Shown: in pieces, positions 25,039-33,249 of the stretch
Layout: every line of letters begins with the position of its first letter
Numbering within the stretch: the stretch's first letter is position 1
NCBI GenBank assembly: GCA_030428835.1
Contig: JAUIEP010000037.1
Coordinates: forward strand, 1 to 35,290
Direction: 5' to 3'
Origin: Gammaproteobacteria bacterium
GTDB lineage: Bacteria > Pseudomonadota > Gammaproteobacteria > Pseudomonadales > Halieaceae
DNA: 35,290 bases
Notes under the pieces: model-generated
Databases searched by the model: none
The model's input: the letters and a program-made list of their open reading frames with translations, nothing else
What the model was told of the DNA's origin: nothing
Made by a program: the position numbers and the translations under genes

Positions 25039-25911
25039 ATGCGAACGTTTGTCCTTGCGGTGCTGTTCTGCCTGGCGTCCTGCGCTTCCGCTCCCGGTGG
25101 CGGCGGGCAATATGTCGCACCGCGCGGCCCGGGCGGTGTGCACCCGGATCTCAACGGCATCTGGCAGGCCCTCGGCGAGGCGCATTACGACCTCGAGCGG
25201 CACATGGCGCGCGCTTCCATGGCACTGCGCGAGGGCCCGCGTGGTCCCGTCCCCTCCGCCGGCACCGTCGCGCTGGGCACCGTGGTCGCGGTACCGCCGG
25301 GCCTCGGGGTGGTGGTGGACGAGGGCGAGGGCGACACCATTCCCTATACCGCCGAGGCGCTCGCGCTGCGCGATGCGAACCGCGCGGACTGGCTCGCGCG
25401 CGACCCGGAGATCAAGTGCTACCTGCCCGGCGTGCCCCGCGCGACGTACATGCCCTATCCGTTCCAGATCATCCAGGGCGACAACGACATCTTCTTTGCC
25501 TACCAGTACGCGGGCGCCGTGCGCAATATCTACAGCACAGACCCCGGGCCCGCGCCGCTGGACTCGTGGATGGGCCAGTCGGTGGCGAGCTGGGACGGCG
25601 ACACCCTGGTGCTGGAGGTGACCGGGCTGCTGGCGGACACCTGGCTGGACCGGGCCGGCAACCACCACTCCGAGCAGTTGCGCGTGGTGGAGCGCTTCAC
25701 GCCCATGGGACCGAACCACCTGTGGTATGAAGCCACCCTGGAAGACCCGAAGGTCTACACCCGGCCCTGGAAGATCGCACTGCCGCTGTACCGGCGCATG
25801 GAACCGGATTTCCAGCTGCTGGATTTCAAGTGCGTGGAATTCGTCGAGGAACTGTTTTACGGCAAGTGGCGCCGGCACCCGCTGGAAGGCGCCACGGGGG
25901 TAGAGAGATGA
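25039..25911 (+). CDS. Lipoprotein of a DLNG/DLSG secreted family
   Basis: This 290-residue lipoprotein has signal VLFCLASC (Cys15). The mature part starts with a Gly-rich linker and then HPDLNGIWQALGEAHYDLE, and shows YLPGVPRATYMPYPFQIIQ, SVASWDGDTLVLEVTGL, LRVVERFTPMGPNHLWYEATLEDPKVYTRPW. The same elements (PDLxGxW, GDTLVxE/D, VVERFT, DPxVxTxPW) recur in the next gene, so the two are related. Such proteins are widespread in proteobacteria and acidobacteria with no known function. ATG 25039 has AGGAG 11 nt upstream; an in-frame TTG at 25033 has closer spacing and is possible. Its stop overlaps the next start as ATGA. Confidence 0.8.
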   Translation: MRTFVLAVLFCLASCASAPGGGGQYVAPRGPGGVHPDLNGIWQALGEAHYDLERHMARASMALREGPRGPVPSAGTVALGTVVAVPPGLGVVVDEGEGDTIPYTAEALALRDANRADWLARDPEIKCYLPGVPRATYMPYPFQIIQGDNDIFFAYQYAGAVRNIYSTDPGPAPLDSWMGQSVASWDGDTLVLEVTGLLADTWLDRAGNHHSEQLRVVERFTPMGPNHLWYEATLEDPKVYTRPWKIALPLYRRMEPDFQLLDFKCVEFVEELFYGKWRRHPLEGATGVER

Positions 25912-26966
25912 GCCTGGAGAAGATCACGCTGTTGCTGTGCGCCTGCCTTGCCTGCAATACCTGGGCGGACATCCCGCGCACCGCGGACGGCAGGCCCGAC
26001 CTCAGCGGCAACTATGACCTGGCCACACTCACGCCGCTCGAGCGGCCGCAGGAGTTCGGCAACAACCTGTACCTCACGCCTGAGGAGGCGGAGCGGGCGA
26101 TGGCGCAGATGAAGGAGACCCTGGCGCAACTCGAGGCGACGAAGAACGACGACCCGGACCGCGAGGCACCGCCCGCGGGCGGCGACGGCGTCCTGGCCTT
26201 CGGCGCCGGCGGCGTGGGCGGCTACAACACGTTCTGGGTAGACCGCGGCGACGACGGCTTCGAGATCGACGGCAAATTCCGCACCTCCATCATCTACGAC
26301 CCGGAGAACGGCCGCCGGCCGCCGATGACGCCGCAGGGCATGCAGTTGATGCGGGAGCGCTTCGCGTCCTACACGAAGCCCAATACGGGCACCGCCTGGT
26401 GGCTGGAGGAGGGCGACGGCAGCGGCCCCTACGACAACCCCGAGGATCGCACCACGTCGGACCGCTGCCTGTCGGGGTTCGGCTCGACCGGTGGCCCGCC
26501 GATGCTGCCGATTCTCTACAACAACGTGAAGCGCATCGTGCAGACACCCGACACCGTGATGATCCTGGTGGAGATGGTGCACGACGCGCGCATCATCCGC
26601 CTGGACAGCGAGCATGTCGCGCCCGACATCCGCAAGTGGATGGGCGACTCCATCGGCTGGTGGGAGGGCGACACGCTGGTGGTCGACACCACCAACTTCA
26701 ACGACACGCCCGGCATGACCCGCGCCACGCGCGACCTGCACGTGGTGGAACGCTTCACGCGCATCGACGAGAACACGCTGCTGTACAACTTCACGGTGAC
26801 AGATCCCAACGTCTGGACCGAGCCGTGGAGCGGGGAATACCCCTGGCCGGCGACCGACCAGCCGGTCTACGAATACGCGTGCCACGAGGCCAACTACGCG
26901 ATGGGCGGCATCCTGCGCGGCGCGCGCCTGCTGGAGGCCGAAGCGCTCGAGGCGCAGGGCAGGTAG
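25908..26966 (+). CDS. Secreted DLSG-family protein of unknown function
   Basis: This is a 352-residue exported protein with a signal peptide at about 1-20 (LLCACLACNTWA). The mature N-terminus carries the family phrase ADGRPDLSGNYDLATLTPLERP, followed by LTPEEAERAMAQMKE. It continues with a Gly-rich loop, DRCLSGFGSTGGPPMLP, then IIRLDSEH, GWWEGDTLVVDTTNFND, LHVVERFTRIDENTLLYNFTV and TDPNVWTEPWSGEYPW. It is homologous over the C-terminal half to the preceding lipoprotein. ATGA overlap with that gene and GAGAG upstream set the start. Members often cluster with DUF6152 genes, as here. The function is unknown; the repeated beta-strand pattern and export suggest binding or catalysis in the periplasm. 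Confidence 0.8.
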   Translation: MSLEKITLLLCACLACNTWADIPRTADGRPDLSGNYDLATLTPLERPQEFGNNLYLTPEEAERAMAQMKETLAQLEATKNDDPDREAPPAGGDGVLAFGAGGVGGYNTFWVDRGDDGFEIDGKFRTSIIYDPENGRRPPMTPQGMQLMRERFASYTKPNTGTAWWLEEGDGSGPYDNPEDRTTSDRCLSGFGSTGGPPMLPILYNNVKRIVQTPDTVMILVEMVHDARIIRLDSEHVAPDIRKWMGDSIGWWEGDTLVVDTTNFNDTPGMTRATRDLHVVERFTRIDENTLLYNFTVTDPNVWTEPWSGEYPWPATDQPVYEYACHEANYAMGGILRGARLLEAEALEAQGR

Positions 26967-26999
26967 CGGGTGACATCGACTCGACAGGAGCAAGCGAGC

Positions 27000-27425
27000 A
27001 TGAACAGGATCCAGGTATTCACGGCGGCCGCGCTGCTGGCGGCAGCTTCGGCCTACCAGGCCGTCGCGCACCACGCGTTCTCGGCGGAGTTCGACCCCAA
27101 CCGGCCGCTGGTCCTGAAAGGGCCTGTTACGCGGGTGGAGTGGGTGAACCCGCACGCGTGGATTCACCTGGAGGTGACGAAGGAAGACGGCAGCACGGAG
27201 CAGTGGGCCGTGGAGGGCGGCACGCCAAACACGCTGCTGCGGCGGGGGATCAACCGCAACTCCATCAAGCCCGGCATCTACATCATCGTCGACGGCTACC
27301 AGAGCAAGGACCGCACGAACCGCGCCAACGGCCGCAACATCACCCTCGCCGACGGCCGCAAGCTGTTCATGGGCTCGTCGGGCACCGGGGCGCCGAAGGA
27401 CGGCGCCGACCCCACCGAGCGCTGA
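27000..27425 (+). CDS. DUF6152 family periplasmic protein
   Basis: This 141-residue exported protein has a signal peptide of about 23 residues ending AYQAVA. Predicted cleavage leaves a mature protein starting His24-His25 (HHAFSAEFDPNRP). The family signature continues with GPVTRVEWVNPHAWIHLEV (His52 and His56), GGTPNTLLRRG, and IIVDGYQSKDRTNRANGRNITL. DUF6152 has no established function. The N-terminal His plus the NPHAW His resemble copper histidine-brace arrangements, and the neighbouring divergent gene encodes a copper monooxygenase, so copper binding is a reasonable inference. AGGAG at 26986-26990 sits 9 nt before ATG. It lies 33 bp after the preceding gene, forming a three-gene operon. 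Confidence 0.88.
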   Translation: MNRIQVFTAAALLAAASAYQAVAHHAFSAEFDPNRPLVLKGPVTRVEWVNPHAWIHLEVTKEDGSTEQWAVEGGTPNTLLRRGINRNSIKPGIYIIVDGYQSKDRTNRANGRNITLADGRKLFMGSSGTGAPKDGADPTER

Positions 27426-27640
27426 CCGGCAGCCCCGCGCCACGACACTGTTGCTGGCACCCGCCCGGCAGCGCGTCGCCCGCAGCCACCCGTCTATGCA
27501 ATCCTGGGTACGTCACGCGCGCGCCGACACCGCATACTGACCCCGGGCGCCGGGATTCTCCCTGCGCCGACCAATGCGCCCGTGCGCTCCCGGCCATGGG
27601 GTGCCCGGCGCGCGCCGATTTCTGTTGCAAGGTGGTAGCT

Positions 27641-28489
27641 ATGTGGAAAACCCTGTCCCTGTTCGTTCTCGCCCTGGTCCTGTCGGGCTGCAGGCTCGCG
27701 GTCATCGCCGTGCAGGGTGGCGAAGTCCAGTCCATCCGCTCGGGCACGTGCCTGGCGGGTAACGTGTGTGTCAACGAGATCACCGACACGTCTTACAGCG
27801 AAGCGTTTACCGCGGTGCCCGACACCGGTTGGAACTTTGTCAAGTGGAACGCGGGCGATAACTTCGTCTGCGAGAATTCCACCAACCCGGTCTGCTCGGT
27901 GAGTAACACGCTCATCGCGGGTAACCCGGCCGCCGAGGCCATCGTGGCCTCCGACGAGACTTACTACATCATGCCGGTCTTCGTCGAAGTCGGTGTGCCG
28001 ATACTCGATACGGTGACCGTGGACGGCACGGTCTGGGCGCAACCCGACCTGTTCCGCGCCAGTACCTGGAGCGCCATGAACAGGGTCTGCCCGGGCGGTC
28101 CCTGCAACGGCGTGCTCAATGGTTATGACATGACGGGCTGGCATTGGGCCAACGTCGAGCAGGTCAACGCGATGTTCAATCTGTTCGGTGTCGAGCCGGC
28201 ACTGAAGGGTCCCGACCGGGTGGACCAGCCCGACAGCACGTGGGCGCCCGCGTTACTGCGGGAGGGATTCAGGGCGACCGAGGTGCTTGAACTCGGCTCC
28301 GGCAAACGAACCGGGGTCTACGGTTTCGTCTCGGAGCTGGCGCAGCCGGGTCTCGCCAGGTCGGGATTCTTCTGGGACGCGGAAGACCCGCTCGCGAATG
28401 ACGCGATCTCGACGGCGACGCTGTTCACCTCCGGGGGTGTGCCCAACCCCGAGAGCCGGCTCGGCGGCTGGTTCTTCAGTACGCGCTGA
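27641..28489 (+). CDS. Lipoprotein paralogous to the one at 5217
   Basis: This 282-residue lipoprotein has signal LALVLSGC (Cys17). It shares with the 5217 protein the GCxLAV start, SEAFTAVPDTGWNFVKW, FVCENSTNPVCSV, VWAQPDLF, a VCPGGPC/GVLNGYDMTGWHWANVEQVNAMFNLFG block, and a Gly-rich C-terminal part. It lacks the Asp-rich calcium repeats. The first region has the look of InlB-B-type repeats (phrases like AVPxxGxxFVxW). AAGGTGG 5 nt before ATG 27641 supports this start; the frame runs open far upstream through unrelated sequence. Its last 14 nt overlap the 3' end of the convergent hydrolase. The function is unknown. Confidence 0.85.
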   Translation: MWKTLSLFVLALVLSGCRLAVIAVQGGEVQSIRSGTCLAGNVCVNEITDTSYSEAFTAVPDTGWNFVKWNAGDNFVCENSTNPVCSVSNTLIAGNPAAEAIVASDETYYIMPVFVEVGVPILDTVTVDGTVWAQPDLFRASTWSAMNRVCPGGPCNGVLNGYDMTGWHWANVEQVNAMFNLFGVEPALKGPDRVDQPDSTWAPALLREGFRATEVLELGSGKRTGVYGFVSELAQPGLARSGFFWDAEDPLANDAISTATLFTSGGVPNPESRLGGWFFSTR

Positions 28490-29438
28490 ACACGCGCACA
28501 TCGAGGTTCTGTGCGGGGAGCGTGTCGCGCAGGAACTCGCGCGCGGCGGCCCTGTTCTGCCCCCTGTCGTCGAAGACCGACGTGAGAAAGGCGAAGACCG
28601 AGAGGCGCACGAGCGCCTGCTGCCGGCGCTGTTCCATGCTGGCGCCGAAATTCACCTCGTTGGAACTGGTGAAGCCCACGTGCCCGCCGCCCTCGAGGGT
28701 GACCAGGTATTTCGGCGGGTTGGCGCCCTCGTAGATGTTCAGGCCCAGGTTGTAATCGATCAGGATATCCTCGGTGCCGAAAATGGCCAGCAGGCTCAGG
28801 TCTGGGTTGATCGGAGCCGGTGTTACGTTACCGCCGGCCATGATGATCACCGCCTTGAAGCGAGGTTCGATGTAGCGGGGGTCATAGGCGAGGAAGTAGC
28901 CCGCCGCGGCGCCGAAGGAAAAACCGCCCAGGGCTACCCTGTCTGCATCGATGCGCCCGCGCAACGGATTGCCCGGGTCCGCGTCGTCCAGCACCCGGTC
29001 CAGCAGGAAGCTGACGTCACCCGGGTGATTGACCAGGTCCTGGGCATTGCGCACGGTGCTGCCCGTGCTGGGTGCCACCACGATATAGCCGTGGCTGGCC
29101 AGGTGCGGCGCCAGGTAGGGCCAGGTGGCCGGCGCGCTGTCCTCGATGCCGTGGATCAGGACGACCAGCGGATAGCGCCGCTCGCCGCCGATCAGCGGCG
29201 CGCCCTCGCTCGCCTGTTCCGGGCCTGTGTTGTCGCCGTCGGTGGGGTACCAGTACGTCGCGGTGATGTCGCGCTCGCGGCCGGTGTCGCGGGTGACGAC
29301 ATCCGTGCGCACGCCCACGGCGAGTGCGCCCGGCGCATCCGCGAAGGACACCGTGGCCAGCGAGTCATCGCCGTCGCTGCAGCCGGCGCCGAGCAGGCAG
29401 CACAACAACCCGCACAGCCACCAGCCCGGCCGTTTCAT
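28476..29438 (-). CDS. Alpha/beta hydrolase lipoprotein (dienelactone-hydrolase-like)
   Basis: This 320-residue lipoprotein has signal CCLLGAGC (Cys20). Catalytic elements are clear: LVVLIHGIEDS (oxyanion), GGFSFGAAAG with nucleophile Ser174, IFGTEDILIDY with Asp224, and GGGHVGF with His253. The pattern resembles platelet-activating-factor-acetylhydrolase/dienelactone-hydrolase-like secreted esterases. ATG 29438 overlaps the DUF3604 stop as ATGA, so the two are coupled. Its 3' end overlaps the convergent lipoprotein gene by 14 nt. The frame extends upstream to 30122, but only as shadow of the DUF3604 gene. An ester or lactone substrate in the periplasm is likely. Confidence 0.88.
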   Translation of the reverse strand: MKRPGWWLCGLLCCLLGAGCSDGDDSLATVSFADAPGALAVGVRTDVVTRDTGRERDITATYWYPTDGDNTGPEQASEGAPLIGGERRYPLVVLIHGIEDSAPATWPYLAPHLASHGYIVVAPSTGSTVRNAQDLVNHPGDVSFLLDRVLDDADPGNPLRGRIDADRVALGGFSFGAAAGYFLAYDPRYIEPRFKAVIIMAGGNVTPAPINPDLSLLAIFGTEDILIDYNLGLNIYEGANPPKYLVTLEGGGHVGFTSSNEVNFGASMEQRRQQALVRLSVFAFLTSVFDDRGQNRAAAREFLRDTLPAQNLDVRVFSAY

Positions 29439-31288
29439 CGCGGCCGCACCCAGATCGGCGAGGAGTACGCGCGCTCCTGGATGACGTCGGGGTGATGGGC
29501 CGCCTTGTCCTGCCCCAGCGCCAGCGCGTCGAGGAAGGAGTGCCGCGCCGTGGGAATCTGCAGCACCCGCACGTAGTAAAACGCGCTCTGGCCGGCGCTG
29601 TAGTCCGGGTCCCGCCAGTGCGCGCTGAGCTGCTCCGCGCCGATCGTGTTGGCCACCTTGCCGGTGCTGCGGTCCACGGTATCGCCCACCGCGGGCAGCC
29701 TGCCGTCCGGCCCCGGGCTGCGCTCGCCCGACCAGGCGACGTCGTAGACCCGCTCGTGCTGCTCTCCCGCCTCGTCCAGCCACCCCTTCACGATCTGGAT
29801 GCGGTCGAGGTTGGCGTCCAGCGGGTCCTTGCTCGCCAGCGCGATGAAGACGGGTGACTCCGTGCCCGCGGGCAGTTCGCCGCCCATCGGCACGCCGGCC
29901 GCCGTGGCCTTGTCGTACAGTTCGGCGTCCGCGAGATCCACCGCGTCGAGGCCGCTGCCCGCGAAGAAGCGCAGGCCGATGCGCGGGCCGCTGGTGGCGT
30001 AGGTCTCCTTGCGCCGCATGGCGGCGAGGATCGACTCGCGGGTGTTCTCCTGCGCCCACACGGCCGCGAGGCCGGACGCGGAGAAGGCCCAGCCGTTGGG
30101 CGCGGGCTCGTCGGCGTCCCATTTCGTGTTCTTGTTCTCGGGGATGGAGTCGGTCGCCATCTTGCCCCAGAAATTGTCTTCCTCGGCGGTGGACAAACCG
30201 GTGTGGGCATCCGTGGAGCCGATCACGCCGAACTGGAAGGGGTTCTGGCCGAACGCCTGTCCCAGCGCCAGGCCGCGCTTCAGTGCCGAGCGCATGAAGT
30301 CGCCCGCTTGCGGCTCGTACGTGGAGTAAGTGCTCTGCAGGTAGAAGGGGAATTCCTCGAAGTCGGCGAACTCGTCATCCGGCGAGAGGGCCTGGTGGGT
30401 CTCGGAGTCGCCCTTGATCTGCGTGACCTCCGCGATCGGCTCCCACTTCATGCGCAGCGCGATGTAGTCGGCGTCGAACGGCGTGCCGCGCAGGCGCGTG
30501 TCGTCGAACATGTAACCCTTGGACAGGTTGGAGTTGTGCGGGATGGCGATGAAGTTCGCGCCCACCTTCGGCGCGGTTGCCTCCAGCCAGCCCCACAGGT
30601 CCTCGGGGTACTGGCTCATGAGCAGGCTCATCGGCTGGAACTGCCGCGCCTGCTGCGCGTCGGCGTCGGTCATCACCACCCGGTGCAGGTTGGCGCCGCC
30701 GGGAATGGAACTCCACTCCCAGCCGATGAAGGTCGTGAATTCACCGGGCGCGTTGTGCTCGTCGGCGATGCCGGTGGTGGCGCGCCAGGTGTCGACCTGT
30801 GTGTCCATCATGTCGGGAAAGAGATTGGAGTCGCCGCCGAGCTGGACTGACTCGGCCGCGTCGCGCACCGCCAGGGGCGGCGGCAGGATGTCGCGGAACA
30901 GCTCCAGCGCCGTGCCCTCGTCGAGGTGCCTGTTCAGGTACCACGCGGCGAGCCTCGCCTTGATGCCGTCCCACCAGCCCATCTCGCTGACGTCCACGCC
31001 GCCGCCCGAGTGGATCTCGCGGATAACGCCGAGGAACTCGGCGTGGTCCGACACCACGAGGAAGTCGAGCGGCGTCCCGATCTGCACCCGCGTGCGGTTG
31101 AACGGGTGAATGACGGGCAGGCCCTTCGCGTAGTTGTACGCGGTGTGCGGGTCGGCGGTGAAGTTGTTGTTGGTGTAGGCGTCGAAGGAGTAGCTGGTGT
31201 GCAGGTGGGTGTCGCCCCACAGCAGTTGCTTGTCCGCGAAGGCGGCGGAGGAGGCGACTGCCAGCAGGCAGAGAATCAGTGGGCGCAT
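29435..31288 (-). CDS. DUF3604 (PHP-like) secreted protein
   Basis: This 617-residue protein has a signal peptide (about 1-18) followed immediately by QLLWGDTHLHTSYSFDA, the DUF3604 opening with the PHP-type HxH metal motif (His28, His30). VVSDHAEFLG (Asp81, His82) is the second metal motif. HNSNLSKGYMF and FGVIGSTDAHTG lie further along, and HEEFPFYLQSTYST-like and RKETYATSGPRIGLRFF phrases (with YATSGPRI) complete the family pattern. PHP-fold proteins are metal-dependent phosphoesterases, but DUF3604 activity is not established. AAGGA lies 8 nt before the ATG. It is translated together with the downstream hydrolase (ATGA overlap), and lies 74 bp after the CHAT gene. Confidence 0.92.
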   Translation of the reverse strand: MRPLILCLLAVASSAAFADKQLLWGDTHLHTSYSFDAYTNNNFTADPHTAYNYAKGLPVIHPFNRTRVQIGTPLDFLVVSDHAEFLGVIREIHSGGGVDVSEMGWWDGIKARLAAWYLNRHLDEGTALELFRDILPPPLAVRDAAESVQLGGDSNLFPDMMDTQVDTWRATTGIADEHNAPGEFTTFIGWEWSSIPGGANLHRVVMTDADAQQARQFQPMSLLMSQYPEDLWGWLEATAPKVGANFIAIPHNSNLSKGYMFDDTRLRGTPFDADYIALRMKWEPIAEVTQIKGDSETHQALSPDDEFADFEEFPFYLQSTYSTYEPQAGDFMRSALKRGLALGQAFGQNPFQFGVIGSTDAHTGLSTAEEDNFWGKMATDSIPENKNTKWDADEPAPNGWAFSASGLAAVWAQENTRESILAAMRRKETYATSGPRIGLRFFAGSGLDAVDLADAELYDKATAAGVPMGGELPAGTESPVFIALASKDPLDANLDRIQIVKGWLDEAGEQHERVYDVAWSGERSPGPDGRLPAVGDTVDRSTGKVANTIGAEQLSAHWRDPDYSAGQSAFYYVRVLQIPTARHSFLDALALGQDKAAHHPDVIQERAYSSPIWVRPR

Positions 31289-31362
31289 GTCGGGTCCTTG
31301 CAGTTATCGTTGTGGGGGCATGATACGCATGTTTTGGCGCCAGCGGCAGGCGCGGCGGCGCC

Positions 31363-33249
31363 TCACCAGGCGGACCTGCCCAGCAGCGCGAACCCGGCCC
31401 AGTTCTTTGCTGCCGGGTACTTCGCGCGCGTGGCCAACATCGCGCTGCGCAGCGCCGCCGCCGGCTGCTCGCCCGCGTCGAGCCGCGTGTAGAACGCGTC
31501 CATCAGGTAGACGGTCTGCTGGTCCGGCAGTGACCACAGCGATATCACCACGCTGGGCACACCCGCCGCCATGAAGGCGCGGGCGATGCCGACCACGCCC
31601 TCCGCGGCTACCCGCCCGCGCGCCGTGTCGCAGGCACTCAGGACGGCGAGGCCCGCGTTCAGTTGCAGCCCGGCAACGCGGCGGGCGCTCAGGAAGCCGT
31701 TGATGTCCCCCGGCGGCGCCAGCGCGAGCAGGCCCGGGTAATCGATGCGCGCGACCCGTTCGTTCGCCGCGGCCACGTTCGCGCGCACGCCGCCGATGGA
31801 GACGCCCTTGCCCATGACGATGGCGCCGCTGTTGATGACCACGTTGTTCTTGCGGGCGATGGATTCCTGCGTGCGCGGCACGAACCCGAACTCGTTCACC
31901 CCGGCGTCGTAGTCGAACAGCCCGTGCGTGGCGAAATGCAGCAGCGTGCGTTGCTCGATGCCGTCCAGCACGGCGCCGAGCGTCGCCGCGTCCTTCAGCA
32001 GCGGCGTGGCGCCCAGCCGGTTCGCGATGAGCGCGGCTTCGAGCTCGGCGCCCTGCAGGCCCGCGAGCGGAACGGCGCGACCCTCTGCGTTGCGCAGGCT
32101 GGGCATGGGCGTCGGGTTGCCGATGATGAGCGGGTTGGCGCGCCAGTTGTCGCCCTGCGCGGCGCGCGCCACCAGTTGCGCGTGGGCGCTCAGCGAGGGG
32201 GCGAAAGTGAGCACGTAGCGGTCGATCAGCATCGTGCCCTGCGCGTCGCTGAACACGGCGAAGGGCATGAGGTGCAGCGCGCTGTCGGCCACCACGAGCA
32301 GGGGCTGCGCCGCGCCCCGCGGCAGCGCGTCCAGCACCGGCTCGATCAGGAGCCGGTGCAGCAGGGGGAAGGTCTGGTTCGCCCGTTCCGTGTTCCTGCC
32401 CAGCGCGATCAGGCGGCGCGTTTTACTCGCCAACTCGTTGAGCGGGTAGCGACCGTACTCTGCGTGCAGCGGCCGCAGGTCAACGACCTCGTGCGTGATG
32501 TCCCCCTTCGGGGTGATGACCCAGATATAGAGCCACGACTGCCCCTCCTGCTCCACGCTGTCCACGCGCAGTTCGCGCCCGGTGACCGAGTAGTAGAGAA
32601 TCGTGGTACCGACGCGGCGGGCGAGCGCCCTGATCCGCTCCGCGTCGAGGAACCCGTCCCGCTCCGCGCCCAGGAAGCGCTCGACCAGCGAGCGCGCCCG
32701 GGTCTGTTCGGCGATCTCCAGCGCGCGCAGCGGCTCGCCGCGCTGCATGGCGATCTGCTGCGCGAGGCGGTACGCGTGCCCCTGTTGCTCGAGCAGTGTC
32801 AGCCGGTCGATCTCGTCCCGCGACGGCTTCGCGCGCAGCGCGTCCCAGTGCCTGATCGCCCGCTCGATGGACGCCTGTGCCGCCTCGAGTTGGCCGGTGC
32901 TGAAATAGGCGAAGGCGAGGCTCGCGGTCAGGCCGGCGTCGATGGGCTCGGCGGCGTCCGCCTGCTCCAGCGCCTCGATGGCCTGCTCGAAGCGCTCTTC
33001 CTTCAGGTGCACCTTGCCGATACCGGTGTAGGCCTCGGCAACCCGGGCCGGCGCGGCCCGCGTGGCGAGCGACTCCCGGTACAGCGCGAGCGCGCGCGGG
33101 TAGTCCCCCGCGCGATAGGCATCGCGGGCCTGCGCCAGCGTGTCCGCCCGGGCAGGTAGCGTTGCTGTGCCACACACCAGTACCAGCAGTGCGACGACAA
33201 CAGCCTTCACCAGAGGGAAGTCCGCGTGCAGGGAACCGGTCGCGCGCAT
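31363..33249 (-). CDS. TPR-CHAT caspase-like protease, exported
   Basis: This 628-residue protein begins with a likely signal or anchor segment (KAVVVALLVLVCGTATLPARA, residues 15-35). TPR-like helices cover about 36-190 (ARDAYRAGDYPRALALYRES and AEAYTGIGKVHLKEERFEQA). A CHAT domain from about 215 to the end has the caspase-type dyad: HFATHG with His442 and LSACDT with Cys540. About 97 residues separate the two, longer than usual, because of a Val/Asn/Ala-rich insert around 450-510. The ending SLWSLPDQQTVYLMDAFYTRL and NWAGFALLG is typical. The ATG overlaps the asparagine synthetase TGA by 1 nt (TGATG), so the pair is coupled. CHAT proteins are proteases in regulated cleavage systems; no target is evident here, and no CRISPR is nearby. 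Confidence 0.9.
   Translation of the reverse strand: MRATGSLHADFPLVKAVVVALLVLVCGTATLPARADTLAQARDAYRAGDYPRALALYRESLATRAAPARVAEAYTGIGKVHLKEERFEQAIEALEQADAAEPIDAGLTASLAFAYFSTGQLEAAQASIERAIRHWDALRAKPSRDEIDRLTLLEQQGHAYRLAQQIAMQRGEPLRALEIAEQTRARSLVERFLGAERDGFLDAERIRALARRVGTTILYYSVTGRELRVDSVEQEGQSWLYIWVITPKGDITHEVVDLRPLHAEYGRYPLNELASKTRRLIALGRNTERANQTFPLLHRLLIEPVLDALPRGAAQPLLVVADSALHLMPFAVFSDAQGTMLIDRYVLTFAPSLSAHAQLVARAAQGDNWRANPLIIGNPTPMPSLRNAEGRAVPLAGLQGAELEAALIANRLGATPLLKDAATLGAVLDGIEQRTLLHFATHGLFDYDAGVNEFGFVPRTQESIARKNNVVINSGAIVMGKGVSIGGVRANVAAANERVARIDYPGLLALAPPGDINGFLSARRVAGLQLNAGLAVLSACDTARGRVAAEGVVGIARAFMAAGVPSVVISLWSLPDQQTVYLMDAFYTRLDAGEQPAAALRSAMLATRAKYPAAKNWAGFALLGRSAW

Noticed and set aside
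25857-27443. 528-codon minus-strand frame opposite the secreted trio
   Set aside because: The plus-strand genes have signal peptides, overlapping starts and family motifs; the antisense frame has none.
26399-28489. A 696-codon version of the second lipoprotein
   Set aside because: The upstream part reads through the DLSG and DUF6152 genes in another frame. The ATG at 27641 starts a clean lipoprotein signal.
31363-33249. Type III-E CRISPR (Craspase-like) association of the TPR-CHAT protein
   Set aside because: There is no repeat-spacer array or Cas gene in the window, and the protein appears exported.
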